Origin: Streptomyces sp. RB17
Lineage (GTDB): Bacteria; Actinomycetota; Actinomycetes; Streptomycetales; Streptomycetaceae
Assembly: GCF_009604455.1 (NCBI RefSeq)
Contig: NZ_WEGL01000020.1
Location: 1-44,113 of the forward strand
Direction: 5' to 3'
DNA length: 44,113 bases
This document shows positions 17,030-25,115 of this stretch, in pieces. The notes beneath the pieces were generated by a model, which saw only the letters and a program-made list of their open reading frames with translations, did not search any database and was not told the DNA's origin. Each line of letters starts with the position of its first letter. Position 1 is the first letter of the stretch. Position numbers and translations under genes: made by a program.

Positions 17030-17252
17030 CTCGCTGCGGCAGGCGCAGGGGAAGCAGCGGATGACCACCCCGTTCTCCGGCTCCTCCGCAGCGGTTCGGG
17101 CGTCCCAGTTGCTGTCGGCGGGCGGTCGATGCGGCGGCAGCGAATTGGTCGATCGGGGCCTGGTCAGGCGGTTCCCGGGAGCGGTGCAGGAATCCTGCCC
17201 GAGCAGCCGCCCCCCCGCACGGCGGCACGCCCCGGTGCGAAATACTCTCCCG

Positions 17253-17741
17253 ATGAGTTCACGCACTTCCCCGATCAGTCAGCCGATCACGATACGGAGG
17301 GCCGTCGCGCGGGATGCCAAACGGCTCACGCGGCTCGTGCGTGGCTCAGGCGCCTACGAGGGTAAGTACGCAGCCGCCGTCGCGGGCTACCGGGTCGGTC
17401 CTGATTACATTGAGGCCCACCGCGCCTTTGTGGCCGTCGGCGCCGACGAGCAGGCAGGCCGGGTCCTCGGGTTCTACTCGCTCGTCCTTGCTCCACCGGA
17501 GCTCGACCTGCTGTTAGTTGCCGACGAAGTGCAAGGACGGGGTATTGGACGGCTGCTCGTCGCGCACATGCAGTCCGAGGCTCGTGCCGCCGGGCTCGAC
17601 CGTCTCAAGGTCGTGTCGCATCCTCCCGCCGAGGATTTCTACCACCGCGTCGGTGCAGTGCGGACCGGGACCGCGCTCGCGAACCCGCCCGCCGTGCAGT
17701 GGGACCGTCCCGAATTCGAGTTTCGCATTCCTTCGGAATGA
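17253..17741 (+). CDS. GNAT-family N-acetyltransferase
   Basis: Protein of 162 aa from ATG 17253 (MSSRTSPISQPITIRRAV). The acetyl-CoA-binding motif A is present: LDLLLVADEVQGRGIGRLLV, then AHMQSEARAAGLDRLKV and a terminal FYHRVGAVRTG. The length and single domain are typical of small-molecule acetyltransferases. The substrate cannot be predicted. It stands alone, convergent with the next minus-strand gene. Confidence 0.88.
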   Translation: MSSRTSPISQPITIRRAVARDAKRLTRLVRGSGAYEGKYAAAVAGYRVGPDYIEAHRAFVAVGADEQAGRVLGFYSLVLAPPELDLLLVADEVQGRGIGRLLVAHMQSEARAAGLDRLKVVSHPPAEDFYHRVGAVRTGTALANPPAVQWDRPEFEFRIPSE

Positions 17742-17969
17742 CGCGGTGTGCCGGTTGGCAGGGCACCGGCTTCGCCTGCATGGTGACCGGCATGCAGGAG
17801 CCGCTGGACGCCGCGCGCTCCGTGTGTGCCGTCGCCTCAATGACCCTCGATCCGGCCGAGAGGAATGGTTGGGGCCGGGCCGCCGGTGACGTTCCCCGCG
17901 GAGGGCGTCGTTGAACCCGAGTAACGGCAGGGGGCCGTGCGCCTCGCAGACGACGGTTCGGGCGATTCG

Positions 17970-19520
17970 CTACTGAGTACGTGTACCCGCGCCGTACGGC
18001 TGCAGCGCATCCGAGGCGGCAGGAAGCCGGGCCGTCGCCCATGGGTAGGCCGCCCATCCCTGGTCGAGGACCGGGTTGCGGTCGCCCTCGTGCCCGTTGA
18101 GGCACTCGTTGAGCGCCCATATGGAGCGCAGGGGGTCGGCCGCCCGTTCGAGGAGCAGCGCGCTGGGCGTGGTGTCGGTCAAGGTCACCAGGCGTTCGAT
18201 CTCCTGGGCGCCGACGACCGTGGTGGGGATGTCGGCGGCGGGCAGGTCCACGTGGGGCAGGTTGGCGTTGGCGATCGGGAACGGCTCAAGCGTGACGATC
18301 AATGCCTGACGTGGACGGTCGGTCGGAACGCCGGCGAATGCCGGATTGCGCTGGTCGATCTGGGCCGAGGTGGAGTTGACCTGGCGGTAGGCGCGAGCCA
18401 GTTTGCTGTCGGTCTCTGCCACTCCGTCTTCCAGTCCGAGCCGGGCGTTCTCGGTCGGCATCATGGACTTGACCTCCACGAGCAATACCAGGTCATCCAG
18501 GACGACGATCCAGTCGACGCTGAGGAGTTCGTTGCGCTTGACCCGGTAGGTGATCTCACCGACGACGTCAGCATCCGGTATCAGGCGGAGCTGGCGGCCG
18601 ATGTACTCCTCGAAGAGATAGCCGGTCTCCCGCAGGAAGCCTGTTCCGAAGTGCTCACGGCCCGTGTGATAGATGCCGGCCGGAGTCGCCTTGCGCCAGA
18701 CCAGCTGTGGTGAGGGGCACAGCAGGCCGGGTCCGAAGCCGGTGACCGCCGGCCGGCCGAGCAGCGGGTTGTACGTGAAGCGCCGCAGCTGGGCCGCTTT
18801 GCCGCCAGCCACCCTCACCAGGCTTTCCACGGTCTGCTTCTCGGTTGCTTTGATGGAAGCCACGTCAGTGGCGAAATGCCGCTCGATGACGCTCAGGACC
18901 GTCTCTCGGCTGATCGCCCGGCTGAACTTCTCCCCGTCGGGGCTGTCGTAGATCGCGGGATCGAAACGCCCAACGTTGAACAGCGCGCATCCCCACAGCA
19001 GTTGCGCGGTGCCGACGTAGTCGGGCAGCGGACAGCCGAACAGCTCTGTGTCCCAGCCCGGGACCATGCAGCGGGGCTGGCGGTGTGCGGGGAATGGCGT
19101 GTGCAGGTACAGCGCCGCGGTACGGGCGAGACTGTTGAACTCCGGGGCCTGCCAGGCTCCCTGCTCGCCGCCCAGGCGCATCATGAAGTCCCGGAGGCGG
19201 ACCGTGGGTTCGTCCGTGCCGTGCAGGGTGGGTTCCTTCAAACTGGAGTACGCCGTCAGGATCTCCAGCAGATCACGCTCGGTGGCTTCGGAACGCTGGT
19301 ACTCGGTGCCGTAGGCCAGGCAGACGCGGGCCGCGTCAGCCAGAGCCCAGGGCGTGTACTTCATCAACGGGCTCTTCAGCCAAGGCTGTGGCCGCTCCGG
19401 GGTGCTGTAGCGTGCCGCCGCTGCGGCGATCAGCGGCAGCAGTGAGCTGGGGCGATGCCGCCGGATGCGCTGGCGGTATTCGTCCTCTGCCACCAGCCGG
19501 TCGTAGAGGTATGCAGCCAT
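17970..19520 (-). CDS. Hypothetical protein with a PD-(D/E)XK nuclease signature
   Basis: Protein of 516 aa from ATG 19520 (MAAYLYDRLVAEDEYRQRIR). Residues 1-290 are a long, mostly helical region with no recognised domain. Residues about 300-352 carry a restriction-nuclease-like pattern: helix with Glu304/Glu305 (GYLFEEYIGRQ), a beta-hairpin with Asp336 (SVDWIVVLDD), then Glu349-x-Lys351 (LLVEVKSMM), the D-(x)12-ExK catalytic core. The remainder is alpha/beta. There are no membrane segments. It lies 213 bp downstream of rpoA in the same direction. Nucleic-acid cleavage is inferred from the motif only; a defence or repair role is possible but unproven. Confidence 0.7.
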   Translation of the reverse strand: MAAYLYDRLVAEDEYRQRIRRHRPSSLLPLIAAAAARYSTPERPQPWLKSPLMKYTPWALADAARVCLAYGTEYQRSEATERDLLEILTAYSSLKEPTLHGTDEPTVRLRDFMMRLGGEQGAWQAPEFNSLARTAALYLHTPFPAHRQPRCMVPGWDTELFGCPLPDYVGTAQLLWGCALFNVGRFDPAIYDSPDGEKFSRAISRETVLSVIERHFATDVASIKATEKQTVESLVRVAGGKAAQLRRFTYNPLLGRPAVTGFGPGLLCPSPQLVWRKATPAGIYHTGREHFGTGFLRETGYLFEEYIGRQLRLIPDADVVGEITYRVKRNELLSVDWIVVLDDLVLLVEVKSMMPTENARLGLEDGVAETDSKLARAYRQVNSTSAQIDQRNPAFAGVPTDRPRQALIVTLEPFPIANANLPHVDLPAADIPTTVVGAQEIERLVTLTDTTPSALLLERAADPLRSIWALNECLNGHEGDRNPVLDQGWAAYPWATARLPAASDALQPYGAGTRTQ

Positions 19521-19622
19521 CCCGCCATGATCCTCGCCGCGAAGGGATTCTTCGAGGGGTTTGTGCTCAGTCGGTGCAGAGCGGGGTTATCCCACGACCC
19601 AGGTCACTTTGGAATGGATAAT

Positions 19623-19638
19623 CGCGGGTCAGCCCGCG
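19623..19638 (-). terminator. Possible terminator downstream of rpoA
   Basis: CGCGGG and CCCGCG pair around a TCAG loop, 96 bp after the rpoA stop. It is short and without a T-run, so it may be weak or only a pause site. Confidence 0.3.
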
Positions 19639-19733
19639 CGGGCGCGGACCCGGTCGAGACCGCCCAGCGGGCGGCGTGGAGGTTCTCCTGCCCCCGTGCG
19701 CGCAGTGTCGCTATGTCCGGCGCAGCGCAGCGT

Positions 19734-20753
19734 TCAGTACTGCTCGGTCTCCACGAAACCCGTGTCCACGTCGTCGGTGCCGAAGGCGTCCGCAGCGGAG
19801 GTCGGGTTGAATCCGGGCGGGCTGTCCTTGAGACCGAGGCCCATGCCGGCGAGCTTTTCCTTGACCTCGTCGATGGACTTCGCACCAAAGTTGCGAATGT
19901 CGAGGAGGTCGGCCTCGGAGCGGGCCACGAGCTCACCCACGGAGTGGACGCCCTCGCGCTTGAGGCAGTTGTACGAACGGACGGTGAGGTCGAGCTCCTC
20001 GATCGGCATCACCAGATCGGCGGCGAGGGCAGCGTCCACCGGGGAAGGGCCCATGTCGATGCCCTCGGCTTCGACATTGAGTTCGCGGGCCAGACCGAAC
20101 AGCTCGACCAGTGTCTTACCGGCGGAGGCCATGGCGTCACGTGGACGCATGGCCTGCTTGGTCTCGACGTCGACGATCAGCTTGTCGAAGTCGGTGCGCT
20201 GCTCGACGCGCGTGGCCTCGACCTTGTAGGTGACCTTCAGCACGGGCGAGTAGATGGAGTCGACCGGGATACGGCCGATCTCCTGGCCCACCTGCTTGTT
20301 CTGCACGGCGGAGACATAGCCGCGGCCACGCTCGACCGTGAGCTCCATCTCCAGCTTGCCCTTGCCGTTGAGCGTGGCGAGGACGAGGTCGGGGTTGTGC
20401 ACCTCGACACCGGCCGGGGGCGCGATGTCGGCGGCGGTGACCAGACCCGGGCCCTGCTTGCGCAGGTACATCACGACCGGCTCGTCATGCTCGCTGTTCA
20501 CGACCAGCTGCTTGATGTTGAGGATCAGGTCGGTGACGTCCTCCTTGACGCCCGGCACGGTGGTGAACTCGTGCAGAACGCCGTCGATGCGGATGCTGGT
20601 GACAGCCGCGCCGGGGATGGAGGAGAGAAGGGTCCGGCGGAGGGAGTTGCCGAGGGTGTAGCCGAAGCCCGGCTCCAGCGGCTCGATCACGAACCGGGAG
20701 CGGAACTCGTCGACGACCTCTTCGGTCAGGGACGGACGCTGAGCAATGAGCAC
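19734..20753 (-). CDS. rpoA: DNA-directed RNA polymerase alpha subunit, isolated copy
   Basis: Protein of 339 aa from GTG 20753, with GGAGG eight bases before it. The alpha-NTD is complete: FVIEPLEPGFGYTLGNSLRR for dimerisation and beta/beta' contact. The alpha-CTD is complete too: LTVRSYNCLKREGVHSVGEL keeps the Arg and Asn that contact UP elements (Arg265 and Asn268 in E. coli), and NFGAKSIDEVKEKLAGMGL follows. The sequence looks like the Streptomyces housekeeping alpha, with only scattered changes. None of the usual neighbours (rpsM, rpsK, rpsD upstream, rplQ downstream) is present, so this is probably an extra copy. It should be expressible and able to enter RNA polymerase. Confidence 0.95.
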   Translation of the reverse strand: MLIAQRPSLTEEVVDEFRSRFVIEPLEPGFGYTLGNSLRRTLLSSIPGAAVTSIRIDGVLHEFTTVPGVKEDVTDLILNIKQLVVNSEHDEPVVMYLRKQGPGLVTAADIAPPAGVEVHNPDLVLATLNGKGKLEMELTVERGRGYVSAVQNKQVGQEIGRIPVDSIYSPVLKVTYKVEATRVEQRTDFDKLIVDVETKQAMRPRDAMASAGKTLVELFGLARELNVEAEGIDMGPSPVDAALAADLVMPIEELDLTVRSYNCLKREGVHSVGELVARSEADLLDIRNFGAKSIDEVKEKLAGMGLGLKDSPPGFNPTSAADAFGTDDVDTGFVETEQY

Positions 20754-21163
20754 GGGGTGTTGCCTCCAGTGGTTTGGCGCCCGCTATGTGACGCCGTAGA
20801 CAACACGAAGGGTACGGGGCGATACGGGCTCATCGGCCTACGAAGAGGCCCGACCGCCCGACTCCAACCCAGCGAGGAGATCTCGAGTCTCCCTTCCGCC
20901 AGCCGCCCCCACTGCCGTTTCTGCTTTGCCCGCGTCCGGATCCCGGGCGAGCAGGACGGCCAGACAGTCATGCCCGGCCACGGCCGTGTCACGTTACACG
21001 CGACCAACAGCGTCCGTTCTACGCTCCCGGCCTCCCGGCCTCCCGGCCAGGCCGTCGCCACCCGCTATGCCCACCGCATGCCGTCCGAGGAAGTGATCAC
21101 GCAGGGGCGGCTCCACGCGAAGAAGGGGCAGCACCTGCGCATGCGGTGTGCTCTTGCAGCCGG
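20754..21163. other. Intergenic region upstream of rpoA
   Basis: 410 bp between the rpoA start and the chrA stop. It must carry the rpoA promoter, but no convincing -35/-10 pair could be chosen. CTCCCGGC is repeated three times in tandem at 21024-21047. No ribosomal-protein coding remnant was seen, so the copied segment ended close to the rpoA ribosome site. Confidence 0.45.
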
Positions 21164-22393
21164 TCAGTGCAGCAGCAGGCCGAGGACCCCAGCGGCGCCG
21201 ACGACGTACGGTTCGGGGATCTTGAAGCGCCACAGCAAGGCGAGGGTGGTCAAGGCTATGGCGGCGGTGGGGATGTCGGTGACGGCCTGGCGGGTCAGGA
21301 CGACCACCGCGCCGCACAGGGCGCCGCCCGCGGCGGCGGTGGCTCCGGTGACGAACGCCTGGAGCTGGGGGTTGTCGCGGTGGCGGACGAACCAGCGGCC
21401 GGGGACGACGACGCCGAGGTAGATGGGGATGAAGATGGCGGTGGCTGCGACCAGCGCACCGGTGGTGCCGCCGACGAGGTAGCCGATGAAGGCGGCGGTG
21501 ATGACGACGGGGCCGGGGGTGATCAGTCCCATCGCCACGGCGTCGAGGAACTGTGCCTGGGTAAGCCAGTGGTGCTGGGCGACCACGCCGTCGCGCAGCA
21601 GCGGGACGATGGCCAGGCCGGAGCCGAAGACCAAGGCGCCGGTCTTGAGGAAGAACAGGCCGAGGGAGGCGAGCGTCCCGCCGGAGGCGAGGGTGCCGAG
21701 CGTGGTGGAGGCCAAGGGCCAGGCGGCGATGCCGTACGCGGACGTGCCCTTGCCGGGGCGGCGGCGCGGCAGCCGCAGGCGCGGCCGTGCGTCGAGGGCG
21801 ATCATCAGCAGGCCGGCGCCGACGATGAGGTAGATCGGTTCCCGGCCGGTGACGGCGGTGACGGAGAAGACCACCGCGCTGATGGCCCAGGCTCGCCAGT
21901 CCTTGCCGTCGGTGAGACGGACCAGTTTGTACGCGGCTATGGTGATGATCGCCATGACGGCCGGCGCGATGCCGTAGAAGAGGGCCTGTACGACGCTCAG
22001 CCCCGCGTAGTGGGCGTAGACGGCGGCGACGCCGGTGACCATGAGGAACGACGGGGCGATGAACGCGAGCGCGGTCGCCGCCGCACCGAGCGCGCCCCGC
22101 CTGAGGTAGCCGACCCACATGGCGACCTGCGCGGCGAGCGGGCCGGGCATGGTCTGGCCGAGAGCGACACCGTTGAGGAACTCCTGCTTGGCGATCCAAC
22201 CGCGCTTTTCCACCAGGTCGCGCTGCATGTAACCGACCACAGCGATGGGGCCGCCGAACCCCAGGGTGCCCAGGCGCAGGAAGTACCGCAGCACGGCGGC
22301 GAAGCCCGGATCGCCCGAAGCCGTTGCCGGGGCGCGCCTGGCTATCTCGCTGTCGCCTGCGCTGCCGGGCGTCGTCGTGTCCTCGGAGCTCAT
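21164..22393 (-). CDS. chrA: Chromate transporter, long-chain ChrA family
   Basis: Protein of 409 aa from ATG 22393 (MSSEDTTTPGSAGDSEIAR). Two homologous CHR halves are visible. The first has TLGFGGPIAVVGYMQRDLV and GQTMPGPLAAQVAMWVGYL; the second has GALVFGSGLAIVPLLRDGVV and GLITPGPVVITAAFIGYLVG. About ten hydrophobic helices are expected. The protein exports chromate from the cytoplasm, driven by membrane potential, giving Cr(VI) resistance. A palindrome 9 bp upstream (22402-22417) matches those before chrB and fetA. A strong hairpin separates it from the upstream CDF gene, so it has its own promoter. Confidence 0.93.
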   Translation of the reverse strand: MSSEDTTTPGSAGDSEIARRAPATASGDPGFAAVLRYFLRLGTLGFGGPIAVVGYMQRDLVEKRGWIAKQEFLNGVALGQTMPGPLAAQVAMWVGYLRRGALGAAATALAFIAPSFLMVTGVAAVYAHYAGLSVVQALFYGIAPAVMAIITIAAYKLVRLTDGKDWRAWAISAVVFSVTAVTGREPIYLIVGAGLLMIALDARPRLRLPRRRPGKGTSAYGIAAWPLASTTLGTLASGGTLASLGLFFLKTGALVFGSGLAIVPLLRDGVVAQHHWLTQAQFLDAVAMGLITPGPVVITAAFIGYLVGGTTGALVAATAIFIPIYLGVVVPGRWFVRHRDNPQLQAFVTGATAAAGGALCGAVVVLTRQAVTDIPTAAIALTTLALLWRFKIPEPYVVGAAGVLGLLLH

Positions 22394-22401
22394 GAGGGAA
22401 C

Positions 22402-22417
22402 TGTAACCACGGTTGCA
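22402..22417. promoter_or_regulatory. Chr-type palindromic operator, copy 1 (chrA)
   Basis: TGTAACCACGGTTGCA: half-sites GTAACC and GGTTGC around two bases. It ends nine bases before the chrA start codon and would block initiation when bound. It differs at one central base from the copies at 25722 and 30250. Confidence 0.75.
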
Positions 22418-22453
22418 TTTTCTCTCAATGGGCTCAGCGGTCGGCCGGCGAAG

Positions 22454-22492
22454 ACCCGGGCGGCCCACGGCAGCGCCGTGGGCCGCCCGGGT
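22454..22492 (-). terminator. Strong terminator hairpin between CDF gene and chrA
   Basis: ACCCGGGCGGCCCACGGC pairs over 18 bp without mismatch around an AGC loop, starting about 20 bp past the CDF stop codon. Confidence 0.85.
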
Positions 22493-22511
22493 CGGCAGCG
22501 GCAGACCGAGG

Positions 22512-23660
22512 TCAGTGGGCGTCGGCGTGGTGGGCCAGGGCCGCGTGCGGGTCGCTGCCGTGGTCGGTGTGGTCGGTGTGGACGGTGGCGGCGGTCAGGC
22601 GGGGTACGGCGTGGATCAGGGCGTGCTCGGCGGCGACCGCGAGCGCGTGGGCCTGGACGACGGTCAGGTGGGGGTCGACGACGATGTCGGCCTCGGCCCG
22701 CAGGGCGTGGCCGATCCAGCGCATCCTCACCTGTCCGGTGCCGCGCACGCCCTCGACGTCGCGCAGGGCCATCTCGGCAGCGTCGACCAGATTCGGGTCG
22801 ACGGAGTCCATGAGCCGCCGGTACACCTCGCGGGCGGCGTCTTTGAGGACCATCAGGATCGCGACCGTGATCAGCAGGCCGACCACCGGGTCGGCCCAGC
22901 GCCAGCCGATCGCGACGCCGCCGGCGCCCAGGAGGACCGCGAGGGAGGTGAAGCCGTCGGCGCGGGCGTGCAGGCCGTCGGCGACCAGCGCGGCGGAGCC
23001 GATCTTGCGGCCGGTCGCGATGCGGTAGCGGGCCACCCACTCGTTGCCGATGAAGCCGACCAGTGCGGCGATGGCCACCGCCCACAGGTGGGTGACGTCG
23101 CGCGGGTTCAGCAGCCGGTCGACGGCTTCGTAGGCGGCCAGCGCGGAGGATGCGGCGATGGTGACCACGATGGCGATGCCGGCCAGGTCTTCGGCGCGGC
23201 CGTAGCCGTAGGTGTAGCGGCGGTTCGCCGCCCGGCGGCCGAGGACGAACGCGATGCCGAGCGGGACGGCGGTCAGCGCGTCGGCGGCGTTGTGGATGGT
23301 GTCGCCCAACAGGGCGACCGATCCCGACACCGCCACGATCACCGCTTGGATGACGGTGGTCAGGCCGAGGATGCCCAGGGACAGCCACAGCGTGCGCATG
23401 CCCTCGCGGGAGGTCTCCATCGCCGAGTCGACCTTGTCCATCGCCTCGTGGCTGTGCGGGGTGACCATGTGCGCCAGCTGGTGCCGCAGCTTCGCCCACC
23501 GGCCGCTCCCGTGGTCATGACTGTGGTCGTGACCATGACCGTGATTACCGTGGCGATGGCCGTGATCGTGGTGGCCGCCGTCGCCCGTGTGGGGATGCGG
23601 GTGGCCGTGCTCGCCGTGGTCGTGGCGGTGCGGCTCGTGGGTGTGGGACTGCTCGGTCAC
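22512..23660 (-). CDS. Cation diffusion facilitator (Zn/Co-type CDF exporter)
   Basis: Protein of 382 aa from GTG 23660 (VTEQSHTHEPHRHDHG), chosen for the AAAGGCG site upstream; the frame is open a further 28 codons to ATG 23744. The N-terminus is strongly His-rich (over 20 His in 50 residues) and the C-terminus carries a second His/Asp-rich tail, both expected to bind metal. The six-helix CDF core has the transport-site pairs HxxxD in GDTIHNAADAL and in DGLHARADGF, the pattern of zinc-transporting members. It exports Zn2+ (possibly Co2+ or Ni2+) by proton exchange. It diverges from the ArsR gene and shares its operator. Confidence 0.92.
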   Translation of the reverse strand: MTEQSHTHEPHRHDHGEHGHPHPHTGDGGHHDHGHRHGNHGHGHDHSHDHGSGRWAKLRHQLAHMVTPHSHEAMDKVDSAMETSREGMRTLWLSLGILGLTTVIQAVIVAVSGSVALLGDTIHNAADALTAVPLGIAFVLGRRAANRRYTYGYGRAEDLAGIAIVVTIAASSALAAYEAVDRLLNPRDVTHLWAVAIAALVGFIGNEWVARYRIATGRKIGSAALVADGLHARADGFTSLAVLLGAGGVAIGWRWADPVVGLLITVAILMVLKDAAREVYRRLMDSVDPNLVDAAEMALRDVEGVRGTGQVRMRWIGHALRAEADIVVDPHLTVVQAHALAVAAEHALIHAVPRLTAATVHTDHTDHGSDPHAALAHHADAH

Positions 23661-23728
23661 GGTGGTCGCGCCTTTCGCGGGCGGCGGGCTGGGTCGGACT
23701 GGACTCGGCGTTGCTACTTCACCATTAT

Positions 23729-23744
23729 GTGCGTATGAACGCAC
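23729..23744. promoter_or_regulatory. ArsR/SmtB-type operator in the divergent CDF-arsR promoter
   Basis: GTGCGT-ATGA-ACGCAC is a perfect 6-bp inverted repeat with a 4-bp spacer. CATTAT (23723-23728) can serve as a -10 box for the regulator, and its reverse CATAAT as a -10 for the CDF gene. The operator covers the regulator's start codon. Confidence 0.65.
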
Positions 23745-24091
23745 GCATGCATCTATCAGGTGCGCACAGCTCGCAACAGCCAGACGACAGCGAGCGTCTC
23801 GCCGTCGCCGTGGAGGTGCTCGGCCTGCTCGCCGACCGCACCCGCCTGGCCCTGCTGCGGCGGCTCGGCGAGAGCGAGGCCGACGTCACGACCCTGACCG
23901 AGGCGACCGCGGCGACGCGGACCTCGGTCAGCCAGCACCTGGCCCGACTGCGCCTGGCCGGGCTGGTGACCACCCGCAAGGAGGGCCGGCGCGTGGTGTA
24001 TGCCCTGCGGCACGGGCATCTGCGCCGTTTGGTGGACGAGGCGCTGAACGTCGCCGACCACCAGATCGGCCACCTGCCGCCGCACGACTGA
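23735..24091 (+). CDS. ArsR/SmtB-family metal-sensing repressor
   Basis: Protein of 118 aa from ATG 23735 (MNARMHLSGAHSSQQPDD). The winged-helix domain is clear: VLGLLADRTRLALLRRLGES, then TEATAATRTSVSQHLARLRL and GLVTTRKEGRRVVYALRHGH. A C-terminal helix holds several His and Asp (DEALNVADHQIGHLPPHD) that could form the alpha-5 metal site, as in the KmtR/NmtR-like group. Without metal it should bind 23729-23744 and repress both itself and the CDF exporter. With a -10 box at 23723-23728 the transcript would begin at or near the ATG, so translation may be leaderless. Confidence 0.88.
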   Translation: MNARMHLSGAHSSQQPDDSERLAVAVEVLGLLADRTRLALLRRLGESEADVTTLTEATAATRTSVSQHLARLRLAGLVTTRKEGRRVVYALRHGHLRRLVDEALNVADHQIGHLPPHD

Positions 24092-24286
24092 ACTCCGCCG
24101 GGCTGCCCCCGGCCCCGGCGCACGATCTGACGCGGAAGTTCCTCAGACCCCCGGCTGACGGAGGGCACCGGGATCGTGAGTAGTCAGGGTCGGGGCTGCG
24201 CAGGGGTTGGCGCTGCCGGTGAGGAGCAGCAGGAGGAGTCCGTTGAGAGGCGTGGCCTTGCGCGACCTTCCCAACTGCTCGCGCTG

Positions 24287-24661
24287 TCAGATGGTGATGA
24301 CGTTGACCGCCAGTGAGGCGAGGGTGGCAAGCGCCCGGGTCTGGGCGTAGCGGCGTGGATCAGCCGGGATGCGGACGTCGGCGTAGAGGCTGAGGAAGAC
24401 GTACGTGAGGACGGGCGCGGCCCAGTCGTTGGCGGAGAATCCCGGCAGGCCGTCCTCGTTCAGCGGCGTCATGTTCGCCGAGGTCCGCCACAGATAGACG
24501 GAGGCCGCGGACAGCACCGCGACGGCGGCGATGTCGGGCCATGCGGATCGGGGAAGCCGCCAGATCGCGATGGCCAGGGCGAGGATGCCGGTGATGGCGG
24601 CGGTCAGCCCGATGTGGGCGGTGCTGAAGATCTCGGGTGACGAGGCGATGACGAGCGGCAT
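24287..24661 (-). CDS. Small four-helix membrane protein of the chrB operon
   Basis: Protein of 124 aa from ATG 24661 (MPLVIASSPEIFSTAHIGLT), with GGAG eight bases upstream. Four hydrophobic segments are visible at residues about 12-33, 43-60, 85-103 and 108-124. The loop after helix 2 contains LNEDGLPGFSANDW, probably extracytoplasmic. No family that I recognise. It begins 22 bp after the ChrB C-domain gene and is the last gene of that operon, so a role in chromate or oxidant resistance is inferred. Its layout resembles the protein at 28716-29081. Confidence 0.72.
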   Translation of the reverse strand: MPLVIASSPEIFSTAHIGLTAAITGILALAIAIWRLPRSAWPDIAAVAVLSAASVYLWRTSANMTPLNEDGLPGFSANDWAAPVLTYVFLSLYADVRIPADPRRYAQTRALATLASLAVNVITI

Positions 24662-24683
24662 GGCGTGCTCCGGGAGGACGTGG

Positions 24684-25115
24684 TCAGGAGGGCTCGCGCC
24701 CCAGCAGCATGCCCCGGTGGTGGTACTCGTACAGGCCGTCGAAGAGGGGGCCGGTCAGCTCCAAGATCTGTTCGTCGTCGCAGATCATGGACAGGCCGCG
24801 CAGAATGACGTCCACGCCGGGGGCTTCGGGGGCGTCGTAGCGTTCGTCGTCGAGGTCGGCCTCGTGGACGATCTCCGCGAGTTTCCACAGCACGGGGTCG
24901 GTCAGGTCGTAGTGGCGCAGGATGGTCTCGAAGGAGCAGTCGCCGCCGTGGTGGCCGAGTTCGGCGCCGCGCATGTCGAACGGGGTGGCGTCGTCCGGGA
25001 CTTCGGCGGGGTCGGTGACGAAGACGAACTCCGCTTCCTTGTCGATGTGCCGGCGGATGAGCCAGGCGCAGGCGGCTCGGTCGATGTGGATGCTGGCGCG
25101 GGTGGCCCACTTCAT
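24684..25115 (-). CDS. Chromate resistance protein, ChrB C-terminal domain
   Basis: Protein of 143 aa from ATG 25115, with AGAGGAA before it. Characteristic stretches are MKWATRASIHIDRAACAWLI, IDKEAEFVFV, FDMRGAELGHHGGDCSFETI and LADERYD-like DLDDERYDAPEAPG, matching the ChrB C-terminal domain. In full-length ChrB this domain follows the N-terminal domain in one chain. Here it is a separate gene whose ATG overlaps the upstream TGA (ATGA), so the two halves are translationally coupled. His and Asp residues conserved in RGAELGHHGGDCSF may bind a metal or oxyanion. Confidence 0.85.
   Translation of the reverse strand: MKWATRASIHIDRAACAWLIRRHIDKEAEFVFVTDPAEVPDDATPFDMRGAELGHHGGDCSFETILRHYDLTDPVLWKLAEIVHEADLDDERYDAPEAPGVDVILRGLSMICDDEQILELTGPLFDGLYEYHHRGMLLGREPS

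Larger units (their letters stand above)
16652..17252. other. Intergenic region with two hairpins, no recognised gene
   Basis: About 600 bp between the pca stub and the acetyltransferase. Open frames show no domain that I recognise. It contains perfect 10-bp stems at 16769-16800 and 16997-17029. It may be insertion-sequence debris, but no terminus or transposase sequence could be assigned. Confidence 0.4.

Noticed and set aside
21024..21047. Three tandem CTCCCGGC units as a CRISPR or regulatory array
   Set aside because: Units are only 8 bp and directly adjacent without spacers; most likely simple sequence.
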